Source: Mariniphaga sp.
GTDB taxonomy: Bacteria; Bacteroidota; Bacteroidia; Bacteroidales; Prolixibacteraceae
Length of the DNA stretch: 64,000 nt
Reading direction: 5' to 3'
Assembly (NCBI GenBank): GCA_024636975.1
Contig: JAGXGA010000053.1
Coordinates: 124,001-188,000 of the forward strand
Position 1 is the first letter of the stretch; every line of letters starts with the position of its first letter. The notes under the pieces are model-generated. The model was not told where the DNA came from, searched no databases, and worked only from the letters and a program-made list of their open reading frames with translations. Position numbers and translations under genes: made by a program. This document shows, piece after piece, positions 36,393-44,720 of this stretch.

Positions 36393-37220
36393 ATGCTAAA
36401 TATGAAATCCAATTTAAAAACATCCTACATCATTGTTGCGGTGGTGGTTGTACTTGTACTTGTCTTGTTTGGCGGCCGCATGTTTTTTATAATTGAAGCC
36501 GGTGAACGCGGAGTCGTATTCCGTCCCTACACTTCAGGCCTCGACACTGAGAACATATATGGAGAGGGCTTCCACATAATTGCACCCTGGAACAGGTTGT
36601 ACGTATACAATGTAAGGGAACAACAGCGCGATGAAACAATGGATGTGCTCGATAAAAACGGGTTATCAATCAGTACCGACATTACAGTAAGGTTCAATCC
36701 TACTTACGATAAAATCGGAAATTTGCACCAGCAATTTGGAGTAAATTACATAAATGTTCTTGTAATTCCTGAGGTTCGTTCTACCGTGCGGCAGGTGGCA
36801 GGCCGTTTTTCTGCTGAAGAGATTTATTCCACAAAAAGGTCGGAAGTGGAACTGACCATTAAGGATGAAACCAAAAAGGTGCTGGGTGAGAATTATATTG
36901 AGATGCGTGCATTGCTTATCCGGTCGATTAACCTTCCCGAGCAGATAAAGGGGGCAATCGAAAGTAAACTAAAGCAGGAGCAGGAAGCGCTGGCCTACCA
37001 GTACCGTTTGCAACGTGAGGAATCAGAAGCTGAACGTCGTCGCATTGAGGCCGAAGGGATTGCTGCATTTAACCGGATTATAAATGCCAGTTTAACCGAT
37101 GAAATTCTTAAACAACGAGGCATTGAGGCTACAATACAGCTGGCTGAATCACCCAATGCGAAAGTTATTGTAATTGGAAGCACCAAAGAAGGATTGCCGC
37201 TGATATTAGGAAATAACTAA
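36393..37220 (+). CDS. Prohibitin-like SPFH/band-7 membrane protein
   Basis: 275 residues from ATG 36393 (or 272 from ATG 36402); the predicted transcription start just upstream rules out earlier starts. One N-terminal membrane span (about 9-33) is followed by an SPFH/PHB domain (about 35-200; GERGVVFRPYTSGL, EGFHIIAPWNRLYVYNVREQ, ISTDITVRFNP) and a long coiled coil (about 195-245) rich in Gln, Glu and Arg. Prohibitins form ring scaffolds in the inner membrane and often guard the FtsH protease (HflK/C). No protease is adjacent. It ends at a terminator. Confidence 0.88.
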   Translation: MLNMKSNLKTSYIIVAVVVVLVLVLFGGRMFFIIEAGERGVVFRPYTSGLDTENIYGEGFHIIAPWNRLYVYNVREQQRDETMDVLDKNGLSISTDITVRFNPTYDKIGNLHQQFGVNYINVLVIPEVRSTVRQVAGRFSAEEIYSTKRSEVELTIKDETKKVLGENYIEMRALLIRSINLPEQIKGAIESKLKQEQEALAYQYRLQREESEAERRRIEAEGIAAFNRIINASLTDEILKQRGIEATIQLAESPNAKVIVIGSTKEGLPLILGNN

Positions 37221-37240
37221 TAGTGAATATAATCAAAACA

Positions 37241-37266
37241 GGCTGGTTTTTACCGGCCTTTTTTTT
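37241..37266 (+). terminator. Terminator of SPFH gene
   Basis: GGCTGG and CCGGCC form a 6-bp stem (one G-T pair) around TTTTTA, followed by eight T. Confidence 0.8.
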
Positions 37267-37274
37267 ACTTAACC

Positions 37275-37757
37275 ATGCAAAAAATCAAGAACCCGTTTTC
37301 CCATGCGGGAAGTGATGTCTACAATTGCTTTGGATGCTCACCGGGAAATGCGTCAGGTTTGCATTTGGAGTTCTGGCTGGATGGGGAACAGCTGGTAGCT
37401 TTATGGGAACCACAAAAAGCATATGAAGGCTGGGTTGATATCCTTCATGGCGGGATTCAGGCTACCCTTATGGATGAAGCTGCTGCCTGGCTGGTTTTTG
37501 TAATTTTGAAAACTGCCGGTGTAACTACCGGATTAAATACCCGGTTTTTGAAACCTGCCAGCATTTCCAAAGGGCAAATAAAAATCAGGGCCACGCTTCT
37601 TTCAGTTGAAAAACGGGTGGCAAAAATCAAGTGCTCTCTGGAAGATGGTCATGGAGTGGTATGTGCAACTTCAGACATATCCTACTTCTGTTTTCCTGAA
37701 AATATAGCACGGGCTAAATACAATTACCCGGGAGTGGATGCTTTTTTAGGAAAATAG
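37275..37757 (+). CDS. PaaI-type hotdog-fold acyl-CoA thioesterase
   Basis: 160 residues starting just after the terminator. The hotdog domain (about 50-150) has DILHGGIQATLMDEAAAW, where HGG and the Asp/Glu on the long helix match the thioesterase site of the PaaI group. TGLNTRFLKPA is the typical following strand. An N-terminal motif YNCFGCSPGNASGLHL with two Cys resembles thioesterases often annotated as 'PaaI family'. It likely releases CoA from acyl-CoA or aryl-CoA. Substrate not known. Confidence 0.85.
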   Translation: MQKIKNPFSHAGSDVYNCFGCSPGNASGLHLEFWLDGEQLVALWEPQKAYEGWVDILHGGIQATLMDEAAAWLVFVILKTAGVTTGLNTRFLKPASISKGQIKIRATLLSVEKRVAKIKCSLEDGHGVVCATSDISYFCFPENIARAKYNYPGVDAFLGK

Positions 37758-37835
37758 TAAATAGAGCATACCCTGCCTGCTGTCTGTTAGGGTGTTTAAA
37801 TATGTAGTTTCGGATTTTTTCTTATATTGAATGAT

Positions 37836-38024
37836 TTAGTAATTATCATCTTCATCGGGGTCGTCGTATTGCGATGAGTAATCATCGAGTTCCTCATCAT
37901 CGAACTCGTCATAAATGGAAAGCCTTCTTTTAGTGCTTTTGTCCCTTTTGGCAACTTGTTTTTTGGGTTTTCCTTCGAAGGTGTCTCCTTCAGTGTAATT
38001 TTTTTTGTTTACTTTCCGTTTCAT
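37836..38024 (-). CDS. Small low-complexity protein, basic head and acidic tail (62 aa)
   Basis: 62 residues from ATG 38024; a TTG six codons upstream is less likely. The first half is basic (KRKVNKKNY, KPKKQVAKRDKSTKRR) and the second half acidic (DEFDDEELDDYSSQYDDPDEDDNY). It has no known domain. Intrinsic disorder and charge segregation suggest an RNA- or ribosome-associated protein, but that is a guess. It lies on the minus strand, facing away from the OmpA gene. Confidence 0.55.
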   Translation of the reverse strand: MKRKVNKKNYTEGDTFEGKPKKQVAKRDKSTKRRLSIYDEFDDEELDDYSSQYDDPDEDDNY

Positions 38025-38210
38025 TTTATAACATGCATTCAAATAATAATAGAATTCAAAATTTTAATTGATTATACAAAGCCAAATTATAAAAAAATAA
38101 CTTTACAAAAAAATAAAAAAAGATTCATTTTTTAGTTGTTTTTTTAAAATGCTTATTTTAATGCGGTTTCATGGTTTAAATAAACGAATTTTTAAGGATT
38201 TTTAATACCG

Positions 38211-40175
38211 GTGAATAATAAAAATACAGAAATATTTCATGTCTCAAAGGGTTATCAACCCATTGCATTACAACTTGTTTTGCTGCATGCATTCTTCTTT
38301 CTGATTTTTACAGTTTCAGGGCAGCCGTCGAAGCGGATACAAAGAATGTTCGATGAGGCAAGGCAGTTTCATGCCCGGCAAAATTATGACCTTGCCATTG
38401 AAAGCAGCATTAAAATTCTGGAGCGTGATTCCACTTTTGTTGATGCCCATCTTCTTTTGGCAGATATTTACCATGAAAAAGGAAATACTGCTTCTGAAAT
38501 AATGCATCTTGGGAAAGCCGGCAGATATTCTGAAATGCCCCTGATACAGCTTCGTCTGGGCAATGCATATTTTTCGACCGGTGCATATGAAAAGGCGCTC
38601 GACAGGTATCAAACCTACGTCAATTCGGGCCGGGTAAGTCCGGCTTTTCAACAGGAAGTGGAACGAAAACTGGAAAGTTGCCTTTTTGCCCTGGAGGCCA
38701 TAAAGCATCCGGTTGAATTCAGACCTGAACAACTTCCCAACACAGTTAATTCCGAATATGATGAATACTGGCCGAGCCTGAGTATCGATCAGCAGCGGCT
38801 TGTTATTACGCGATTGATTACTGCGCCTGATAAGCAGCCACAGGAAGATTTTTATATGTCGGATTACAGCGATGGTAACTGGAATGAAGCACAACCGGTA
38901 GCTGAAATCAATACGCCTGAAAATGAAGGGGCGCAGGCTTTGTCGGCTGACGGGAATTTACTGTTTTTCACTGTCTGTAACCGTCCGGGGGGCGCAGGAA
39001 GTTGCGATATATACTACTCGGTGCGCAGGGAAGGGCGGTGGAGTACCCCTGTAAATGCAGGAGGAGTTGTTAATTCGGCCTATTGGGAAGCACAGCCTTC
39101 GTTTTCGTCCGATGGACGCTATCTTTATTTTTCGAGTAACCGGACCGGAGGAAAAGGTATGCGTGATATCTGGCGTGCCGAATTGCTGGGACGTGATCAG
39201 AATGGAAGATTATTGTGGGCTAAACCGGTTAACCTGGGCGACAGTATTAATACCCCCGGGAATGAAACTTCTCCATTTATTCATGCCGGAAATCGTGATT
39301 TTTATTTTGCCTCTGATTACCATACCGGGATGGGTGGATTTGACCTTTTTTTATCGAAACTGGAGAATGATTCGATGTTTTCTGGTCCACGGAACCTTGG
39401 TTATCCCATTAATACGTTCAACAACGAGCAGGGCCTGCATATCGGGGCCGACGGGCTGACTGCCTATTTTTCTTCTGCGAGAGACAGCCTTACCGGACTG
39501 GATATTTATTCTTTCCCTGTGGATGAATCCATACGTCCGCATCCGGCCACTTATGTAAATGCCTTTGTATCGGATGCTGAAACAGGCAAGCCGGTGCAGG
39601 CACAAATCGATTTGCAGAACCTTGCTACCCTCGGAGAGAATGAACGTCATGAGGTAACCGATAGTCAGGGAGAAGTACTTTTATGCCTGCCTTCAGGGGA
39701 AAACTATGCCTTTTCGGTTTCAAAAGATGGTTACCTGTTTTATTCAAATGCATTCGACCTTAGGGATGCCCGGCAGATTTACGATCCATATGAACTGCAT
39801 ATTGAACTTGAGCCGGTGAGTGTAGGAGCGGAGATGAATTTGTATAACATTTATTTTGAAACAGATTCGTTCCGGATATTGCCTGAATCGGAACCTGAAT
39901 TGCAGCAGCTGGTTGATTTTCTGCAGGCAAATCCAGCGCTTTCTGTCGAAGTGCAGGGGCATACCGATGATACAGGCAGTGCGGAGCGGAATATGGATCT
40001 GTCGGATAAGCGGGCCCGTTCGGTAGTTGATTACCTTGTGGAGCATGGTGTAGCTAAAGACAGGTTGCAGTGGGCAGGTTACGGCGAAAGTCGCCCGGTT
40101 GCCGGCAACGATTCGGAAGAAGGCCGCCGCCAGAACCGGCGTACGACAATAAAGATACTGAAAGACGGGCGGTAG
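38211..40175 (+). CDS. PorE-like OmpA-family protein (TPR, beta-propeller, CRD, OmpA)
   Basis: 654 residues starting at GTG, with a Sec signal (ending VSGQ, about residue 38). Order: TPR repeats (about 40-150), a PD40/WD40-like propeller (about 175-430; QPSFSSDGRYLYFSSNRTGG, ASDYHTGMGGFDLFLSK), a carboxypeptidase-regulatory-like domain (about 445-525) and an OmpA peptidoglycan-binding domain (about 545-654; VEVQGHTDDTG, LSDKRARSVVDYL). This is the architecture of PorE, a T9SS component that ties the machine to peptidoglycan. Bacteroidota have several such proteins, so a non-T9SS paralogue is possible. A T9SS cargo gene lies about 15 kb away. No lipobox is visible. Confidence 0.8.
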   Translation: MNNKNTEIFHVSKGYQPIALQLVLLHAFFFLIFTVSGQPSKRIQRMFDEARQFHARQNYDLAIESSIKILERDSTFVDAHLLLADIYHEKGNTASEIMHLGKAGRYSEMPLIQLRLGNAYFSTGAYEKALDRYQTYVNSGRVSPAFQQEVERKLESCLFALEAIKHPVEFRPEQLPNTVNSEYDEYWPSLSIDQQRLVITRLITAPDKQPQEDFYMSDYSDGNWNEAQPVAEINTPENEGAQALSADGNLLFFTVCNRPGGAGSCDIYYSVRREGRWSTPVNAGGVVNSAYWEAQPSFSSDGRYLYFSSNRTGGKGMRDIWRAELLGRDQNGRLLWAKPVNLGDSINTPGNETSPFIHAGNRDFYFASDYHTGMGGFDLFLSKLENDSMFSGPRNLGYPINTFNNEQGLHIGADGLTAYFSSARDSLTGLDIYSFPVDESIRPHPATYVNAFVSDAETGKPVQAQIDLQNLATLGENERHEVTDSQGEVLLCLPSGENYAFSVSKDGYLFYSNAFDLRDARQIYDPYELHIELEPVSVGAEMNLYNIYFETDSFRILPESEPELQQLVDFLQANPALSVEVQGHTDDTGSAERNMDLSDKRARSVVDYLVEHGVAKDRLQWAGYGESRPVAGNDSEEGRRQNRRTTIKILKDGR

Positions 40176-40267
40176 CTCTGGGAGACTTTGACTTTGTAAG
40201 TTAAAGATCAGGTATGCTTTCCTGCATAATAAGTTTCGGGTATCAATTAGTAATTAATTCTATTAAT

Positions 40268-40485
40268 GTCGGACTTGGAAAGTCCGACTCCCGTGGGTCC
40301 CAGCATTGTTTCAACATTTTTCGGTTAATTGGTTTTGATTACCCGAATCCCATCTATAAAGATAAAGATTCATTCTTGAGCCGGTTCCGTAGGTACCAAA
40401 TATGGGTAGAACAGAGTGTCGTCCATTCAATGGAAGTTCCGTAGGAACGAAATACAATAGAATCAATATTACGGTGCGTTGCACC
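40268..40485. repeat. Cluster of short hairpin repeats in gene-free 40176-40794
   Basis: This 619-bp gap has no credible gene. It holds GTCGGACTT and its complement around GGA (40268-40288). Two related units follow 51-53 bp apart, each beginning GTTCCGTAGG (from 40384 and 40436), with GG(T/A)AC and AAATA after it. GGTGC-GTT-GCACC follows at 40473-40485. Units like these (CCGTAGG.. and GGTGC.. palindromes) look like a dispersed intergenic repeat family of Bacteroidota. The antisense and sense reading frames that run through it lack any family features. Confidence 0.55.
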
Positions 40486-40622
40486 TGCAATTATTTCGGA
40501 GGTAAAATCAGCTACAATCATTACTTTGCGCTGCACCTGTTTTGTACTAACGGGGTTTGGGAAGGAATCCAGACGCAATCAACCACTATAATCCCACTCA
40601 AAGAGGGCAGTGTCTATATGAA

Positions 40623-40650
40623 CAGATTGCTTTGCTGCGTGCGCAATGAC
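40623..40650. repeat. Copy of an ATTGC...GCAAT hairpin repeat
   Basis: CAGATTGCTTTGCTGCGTGC followed by GCAATGAC. ATTGC (40626-40630) and GCAAT (40643-40647) are inverted. The block looks like the widespread GATTGCTTCG..CGCAATGAC intergenic repeat seen in many bacterial genomes. Identity is by memory of the motif only. Confidence 0.4.
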
Positions 40651-40794
40651 GGCTCTGTTGATGCGTTAGGCAGACCCGTAATCAATCAAATAAGTAATTC
40701 CTATGGCTGCCAATTTTATTGGTCGGGCCATTAGAGGAACTGGCTACTGCCATATAACGCTGCCTGCTTTCTTGCCTTTGCATTTGCCTTCAAC

Positions 40795-41262
40795 TTACAA
40801 ATCCGCACGTACCCGTTGCACTTCCTCCACTGTAACTTCACCTGCATCGTTTCCAAAACTTTGCCTAACGTAGGTAAGCACATCTGCTATTTCCTGATCG
40901 GAGAGGTGAGAATTGGGAGGCATTATGTTGTTGTAGGTAACTCCGTTCACTTCTATTTTTCCTGATAATCCCTGGATGGTAACTTGGATCAGCCTTTTCT
41001 TATCGCCGTTTACCCATTCAGTTTTTGCAAGCGGAGGATACATTCCCGGCACTCCGGTACCGTTAGCCATATGGCATGCCAGGCAAACTGAATCAAATAC
41101 TTTCTTGCCGGGATGAGCAGAGGCTGTGGCTGCTTTAGGTTGTGCCGGTTCAATTTCTGTATCGGGCAGTGTCTGCTTATCCACTTCTGAATCTTGTGTA
41201 CTTCCACCGCAGCCGCTTAAAGTTGCAATGAGTATTGCAATAAAAAAAACGTTGATCTTCAT
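40795..41262 (-). CDS. Cytochrome c lipoprotein (electron acceptor of PQQ dehydrogenase)
   Basis: 155 residues with a lipobox ending TLSGC (Cys18) and a single class I heme site C60-LA-C63-H64, plus a distal Met in NNIMPPNSHLSD. The final helix (ADVLTYVRQSFGN) is usual for cytochrome c domains. It sits 10 bp after a PQQ-dependent sugar dehydrogenase on the same strand and is its likely electron acceptor, passing electrons from periplasmic sugar or polyol oxidation towards the respiratory chain. It is an outer-facing lipoprotein. Confidence 0.9.
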   Translation of the reverse strand: MKINVFFIAILIATLSGCGGSTQDSEVDKQTLPDTEIEPAQPKAATASAHPGKKVFDSVCLACHMANGTGVPGMYPPLAKTEWVNGDKKRLIQVTIQGLSGKIEVNGVTYNNIMPPNSHLSDQEIADVLTYVRQSFGNDAGEVTVEEVQRVRADL

Positions 41263-41272
41263 CTAATAAAGT

Positions 41273-42553
41273 TTATGAATAAATAATACGCCAAATTTTT
41301 CCCTTGTTGCTGTCAACAACATAAAGCGATCCATCGGGGCCTTCCGACAGTCCGCAGGGCCTGTATTCTGCATCGCCTGTGCTTTCAACTGTTTCCATAC
41401 CAGCAAAGCCATCGGCAAACACTTCCCATTCACCCGAGGGGTTTGCACCATCGAAAGGCACAAATACTACAAAAAAACCTGATTGAGGTTCCGGAGCCCT
41501 GTTCCATGAACCATGGAAGGCTATGAATGCTCCATTTTTATATTTCTCAGGAAACATATAGCCGGTATAGAAGAGCAGATCGTTCGGGGCTATGTGACCG
41601 GGGAATGCCATAATGGGGTCTGTTTTATTTTCACACCGATCGGTAATTTCGCCATCGCCTCCATATTCAGGTGCCAGTACTTTTTCCTCCCTGAACTGGT
41701 CGTAATAACAATAGGGCCAGCCAAAATCGGCACCTTCAGTTACCAGGAAAAACTCCTCAGCAGGAAGCTCAGCATTTTCTTTAGTTGTGTACAGATCAGG
41801 AAAAAACTGGTGCAACTGGTCGCGGCCATGCTGTACCACATACAATTCGTTCACATTGCTGTTCCAGCTGTTGGCAACGGCATGCCGTATGCCGGTTGCG
41901 TACCTCTCACCGTCGGTCATCTGATCCTGGTTCAGGGCATCGTCTTTAAACTTCCAGATTCCTCCTGCATATTCAAGGATAGGGCAGGGGTCCATACCCG
42001 GAGAGCCTTTGGTACGCATTTGCTCCATGCATGCATTGGCCGGAGCGCCTACTGTAACGAACATATTTCCCTGTCCGTCGAATTCCATAGGTTTTGCTTC
42101 ATGCTGTTGTTCTGTCGGAAATCCCCGGGCAATCATTTCCCAGTTACTTTCAGGAAGTAACTGACCATCGGTGAGCGGATACCTTACTACTGCAGTATCG
42201 GCCCCGAAATAAAGGTAGCCTTTATGCAATTTAATCCCAGTACCAACATGTTCACCAGCATACTCAATGATATCGGCTTTACCGTCACCTGTGGTGTCAC
42301 GAAGGCAGGCGATGCCTTTATTTTCATCATGATCCCGGAGGGATACATAAATATCACCGTTTTCATTTATATCAATATGCCTTCCGCGGCCAGTTTCTTC
42401 AGCTACTACAAGTGCTGAAAATCCTTCGGGCAAAGTCAATCCACCGTTGCCGGCATCCGCAGTCAGTGTATCTGTTTCTGATCTTTCCGGTTGTCCGCAT
42501 GAAACGATAAATAAAATGAGGAATAAAGCGAGCAGATTTTTCATAGCAGGCAT
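41273..42553 (-). CDS. PQQ-dependent sugar/sorbosone dehydrogenase-like lipoprotein
   Basis: 426 residues with a lipobox ending IVSC (about residue 19). The mature protein is a six-bladed beta-propeller of the soluble glucose / L-sorbosone dehydrogenase type: LPEGFSALVVAEETGRGRHI, ERYATGIRHAVANSWN (the His and Arg region expected at the catalytic site), QHGRDQL, and DFGWPYCYYDQF. The end, YRPCGLSEGPDGSLYVVDS, is a conserved blade. Substrate is probably a sugar or polyol, oxidised in the periplasm with PQQ. It is co-transcribed with the cytochrome c gene. No PQQ synthesis genes are in the window. Confidence 0.85.
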   Translation of the reverse strand: MPAMKNLLALFLILFIVSCGQPERSETDTLTADAGNGGLTLPEGFSALVVAEETGRGRHIDINENGDIYVSLRDHDENKGIACLRDTTGDGKADIIEYAGEHVGTGIKLHKGYLYFGADTAVVRYPLTDGQLLPESNWEMIARGFPTEQQHEAKPMEFDGQGNMFVTVGAPANACMEQMRTKGSPGMDPCPILEYAGGIWKFKDDALNQDQMTDGERYATGIRHAVANSWNSNVNELYVVQHGRDQLHQFFPDLYTTKENAELPAEEFFLVTEGADFGWPYCYYDQFREEKVLAPEYGGDGEITDRCENKTDPIMAFPGHIAPNDLLFYTGYMFPEKYKNGAFIAFHGSWNRAPEPQSGFFVVFVPFDGANPSGEWEVFADGFAGMETVESTGDAEYRPCGLSEGPDGSLYVVDSNKGKIWRIIYS

Positions 42554-42671
42554 TTTTATTGTTTAGTCAATTGAACGCACCTGCCAACAAAAAGTTCAGT
42601 ATTGTTTTAAAAAGTGAATCTGATTGATTTATGAAAACACTTCTTAATTTTGCTGCTTATTCTTCAGGTTA

Positions 42672-43685
42672 ATGAACAGGAAAATTAAGATAAACCATCA
42701 GTCGGAGGTTCCAAAATACAGACAGGTTGTCGACCTAATTGTTTCCGATATTGAATCGGGAATATTTAAGCAGGGGCAGCGGATTCCTTCCATTAATGAA
42801 ACAAGTGAGGAATTGCTCCTTTCGCGCGATACGGTGGAAAAGGCATACGTGCATTTAAAAAAGAAAGGCGTTTTATCATCGGTACGCGGAAAAGGGTACT
42901 ATGTGCACCAGGTAGATGTTCAGAATAATATGCGTGTAGCACTGATTTTTAATAAACTGAGCAACTATAAAAGAAACCTTTATTATTCATTCATTAAAAT
43001 ACTTGGAAGTAAAGCTGTGGTCGATGTATTTATATATAACTACGATCTGCAGCAATTTAAAGGCATTATCGAAAACAATATTTCCAAGTACGATTATTAT
43101 GTAATTCTTCCGCATTTTAAAAGCGAAGATGATGCGGTGGTACAAATGATTCAAACAATCCCTCGGGAAAAGGTTCTGCTGGTAGACAGGAATCTGCCGG
43201 CACTGAAGGATTATCCCATTGTTTACCAGGAATATGAGAAAGATATTCAATCTGCCTTGTCCGAAGGGATACATTTAATTCGCAAATACAAAAAGCTGAA
43301 CCTGGTGTTTCCGTTCGACCAGTATTATTCGAAATACATTCTTCGCGGGTTTCAGATATTCTGCCAGGTAAATGAACTGGAATTTTCGGTAATCGATCAG
43401 CTTAGTGCAAATGATGTAAAACCGGGAGAAGCTTATGTAATCATTTCTGACGAGGACCTGTACCGTTTTATTAAATACTGCAGGGAAGAAAACTGGAAGC
43501 TGGGTACCGATTTGGGTGTAGTTGCATACAACGATAACCCCGTAAAGGAAATCCTGGAGGATGGTATTACTACAATTACAACCAATCACGATGAAATCGG
43601 ACGCATTGCCGCAGAAATGATTCTGACCAATAATTTTCAACGGATTAAAAGTCCTTTTGAATTTATAAAGCGAAATTCATTATAA
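42672..43685 (+). CDS. GntR-HTH / LacI-type sugar-binding hybrid regulator
   Basis: 337 residues. A GntR winged helix (about 12-80; YRQVVDLIVSDIESGIFKQG, SRDTVEKAYVHLKKKGVL, RGKGYYV) is fused to a LacI/periplasmic-binding-like effector domain (about 85-335; VALIFNKLSNYKRNLYYSFI, GVVAYNDNPVKEILEDGITT). Such hybrids in Bacteroidota usually control sugar-use genes (for example the AraR/BT group) by sensing a sugar. It is divergent from the PQQ dehydrogenase and upstream of a secreted esterase and a sulfatase on its own strand, so it may regulate either side. Confidence 0.88.
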   Translation: MNRKIKINHQSEVPKYRQVVDLIVSDIESGIFKQGQRIPSINETSEELLLSRDTVEKAYVHLKKKGVLSSVRGKGYYVHQVDVQNNMRVALIFNKLSNYKRNLYYSFIKILGSKAVVDVFIYNYDLQQFKGIIENNISKYDYYVILPHFKSEDDAVVQMIQTIPREKVLLVDRNLPALKDYPIVYQEYEKDIQSALSEGIHLIRKYKKLNLVFPFDQYYSKYILRGFQIFCQVNELEFSVIDQLSANDVKPGEAYVIISDEDLYRFIKYCREENWKLGTDLGVVAYNDNPVKEILEDGITTITTNHDEIGRIAAEMILTNNFQRIKSPFEFIKRNSL

Positions 43686-43846
43686 TATTTAGTTTCTTCT
43701 AATTTACCCCAGACCATAGTGATTGGGTTTTCAAGATCATTTGCTATTATGCTGCCAGTATTGATAGATGCTTCTGTGGAAGGTGAAGTTGGAGGTCAAT
43801 GATTTTTCTGTTAGATTTACCAGTAATAAACAATAAACCTGCAACA

Positions 43847-44710
43847 ATGAAACATTTAATGTTCTTTTTCTTAATTCTTCTTTGCGCAAATATTACTTTC
43901 GCGCAATCGGGCAAAGTATTCGAATCGCTTGTTTTCGAAAGCATTAAAGTAGACTATCCGGTGGAGTATTCCATTTACCTGCCGCCTGATTACGACACTT
44001 CGCAGAGAAGTTACCCGGTTCTTTATCTTTTGCATGGTTATTCTGATGATGAAACCGGATGGATACAGTTTGGGGAAGCCAACCTGATTGCCGACCGTGG
44101 TATTGCCAACGGTGATTTCCCTCCCTGTATTATTGTAATGCCCGATGGCAAGGTTTCTTGGTACATCAACAGCTACGATGGGAAAGACCCATGGGAGGAA
44201 ATGTTTATTCAGGAATTCATTCCATATATTGAAAAAGAATACCGCATTCGCAGTAAAAAAGAATTCAGGGCTATTGCCGGTCTTTCGATGGGGGGCAACG
44301 GTGCTTTATTACTATCCATGCGTAATCCGGATTTGTTTTCATCGTGTGTGGCAATGAGTGCCGGTACTTTTACTGATGAGGAGATTTTGGAAAACAACCA
44401 ATACGACAGGTATTTTGGAAATATATACGGACCAAAATCTACAGGTGAAATGGGCGATTACTGGAAGCAGCACAGTCCCTTGCACCTCGTGGAAAGTGTG
44501 GATAAGGAAGAGCTGGAATCCATACGTTTTTATATCGACTGTGGCGATGACGACTTCCTTTATAAAGGAAATTCAGCGCTACACGTTAAAATGCGTGATC
44601 TGGAAATTCCCCATGAATACCGTGTAAGGAATGGAGGCCATGTATGGAGTTATTGGCGCACAGGATTGTTTGACGGACTCAAATTTATATCAGAAACGTT
44701 TCACCGGTAA
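43847..44710 (+). CDS. Secreted esterase of the CE1/esterase D type
   Basis: 287 residues from ATG 43847, which starts a Sec signal (about 1-20, ending TFAQ). Alpha/beta-hydrolase fold: LLHGYSDDETGW forms the oxyanion region, Ser147 in GLSMGG is the nucleophile, and Asp (DCGDDDF) and His (NGGHVWSYWR) complete the triad. Domain and size match feruloyl/acetyl esterases (CE1-like) that take acyl groups off polysaccharides. A sulfatase gene starts 10 bp downstream and is in the same operon, so the two may strip ester decorations from one sulfated, acylated glycan. Confidence 0.85.
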   Translation: MKHLMFFFLILLCANITFAQSGKVFESLVFESIKVDYPVEYSIYLPPDYDTSQRSYPVLYLLHGYSDDETGWIQFGEANLIADRGIANGDFPPCIIVMPDGKVSWYINSYDGKDPWEEMFIQEFIPYIEKEYRIRSKKEFRAIAGLSMGGNGALLLSMRNPDLFSSCVAMSAGTFTDEEILENNQYDRYFGNIYGPKSTGEMGDYWKQHSPLHLVESVDKEELESIRFYIDCGDDDFLYKGNSALHVKMRDLEIPHEYRVRNGGHVWSYWRTGLFDGLKFISETFHR

Positions 44711-44720
44711 AACAGATGCT

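Noticed and set aside
40402-40734. 110-codon open frame in the gene-free stretch, with antisense frames at 40354-40578
   Set aside because: It runs through hairpin repeats, has high Cys and no domain or signal, and the frames on both strands overlap it; explained by repeat DNA.
43799-43846. Extended N terminus for the esterase
   Set aside because: ATG 43847 gives a clean signal peptide; the extension is not signal-like.
44631-44720. Thirty extra residues at the sulfatase N terminus
   Set aside because: They overlap the esterase end in another frame and precede the Sec signal; ATG 44721 fits better.
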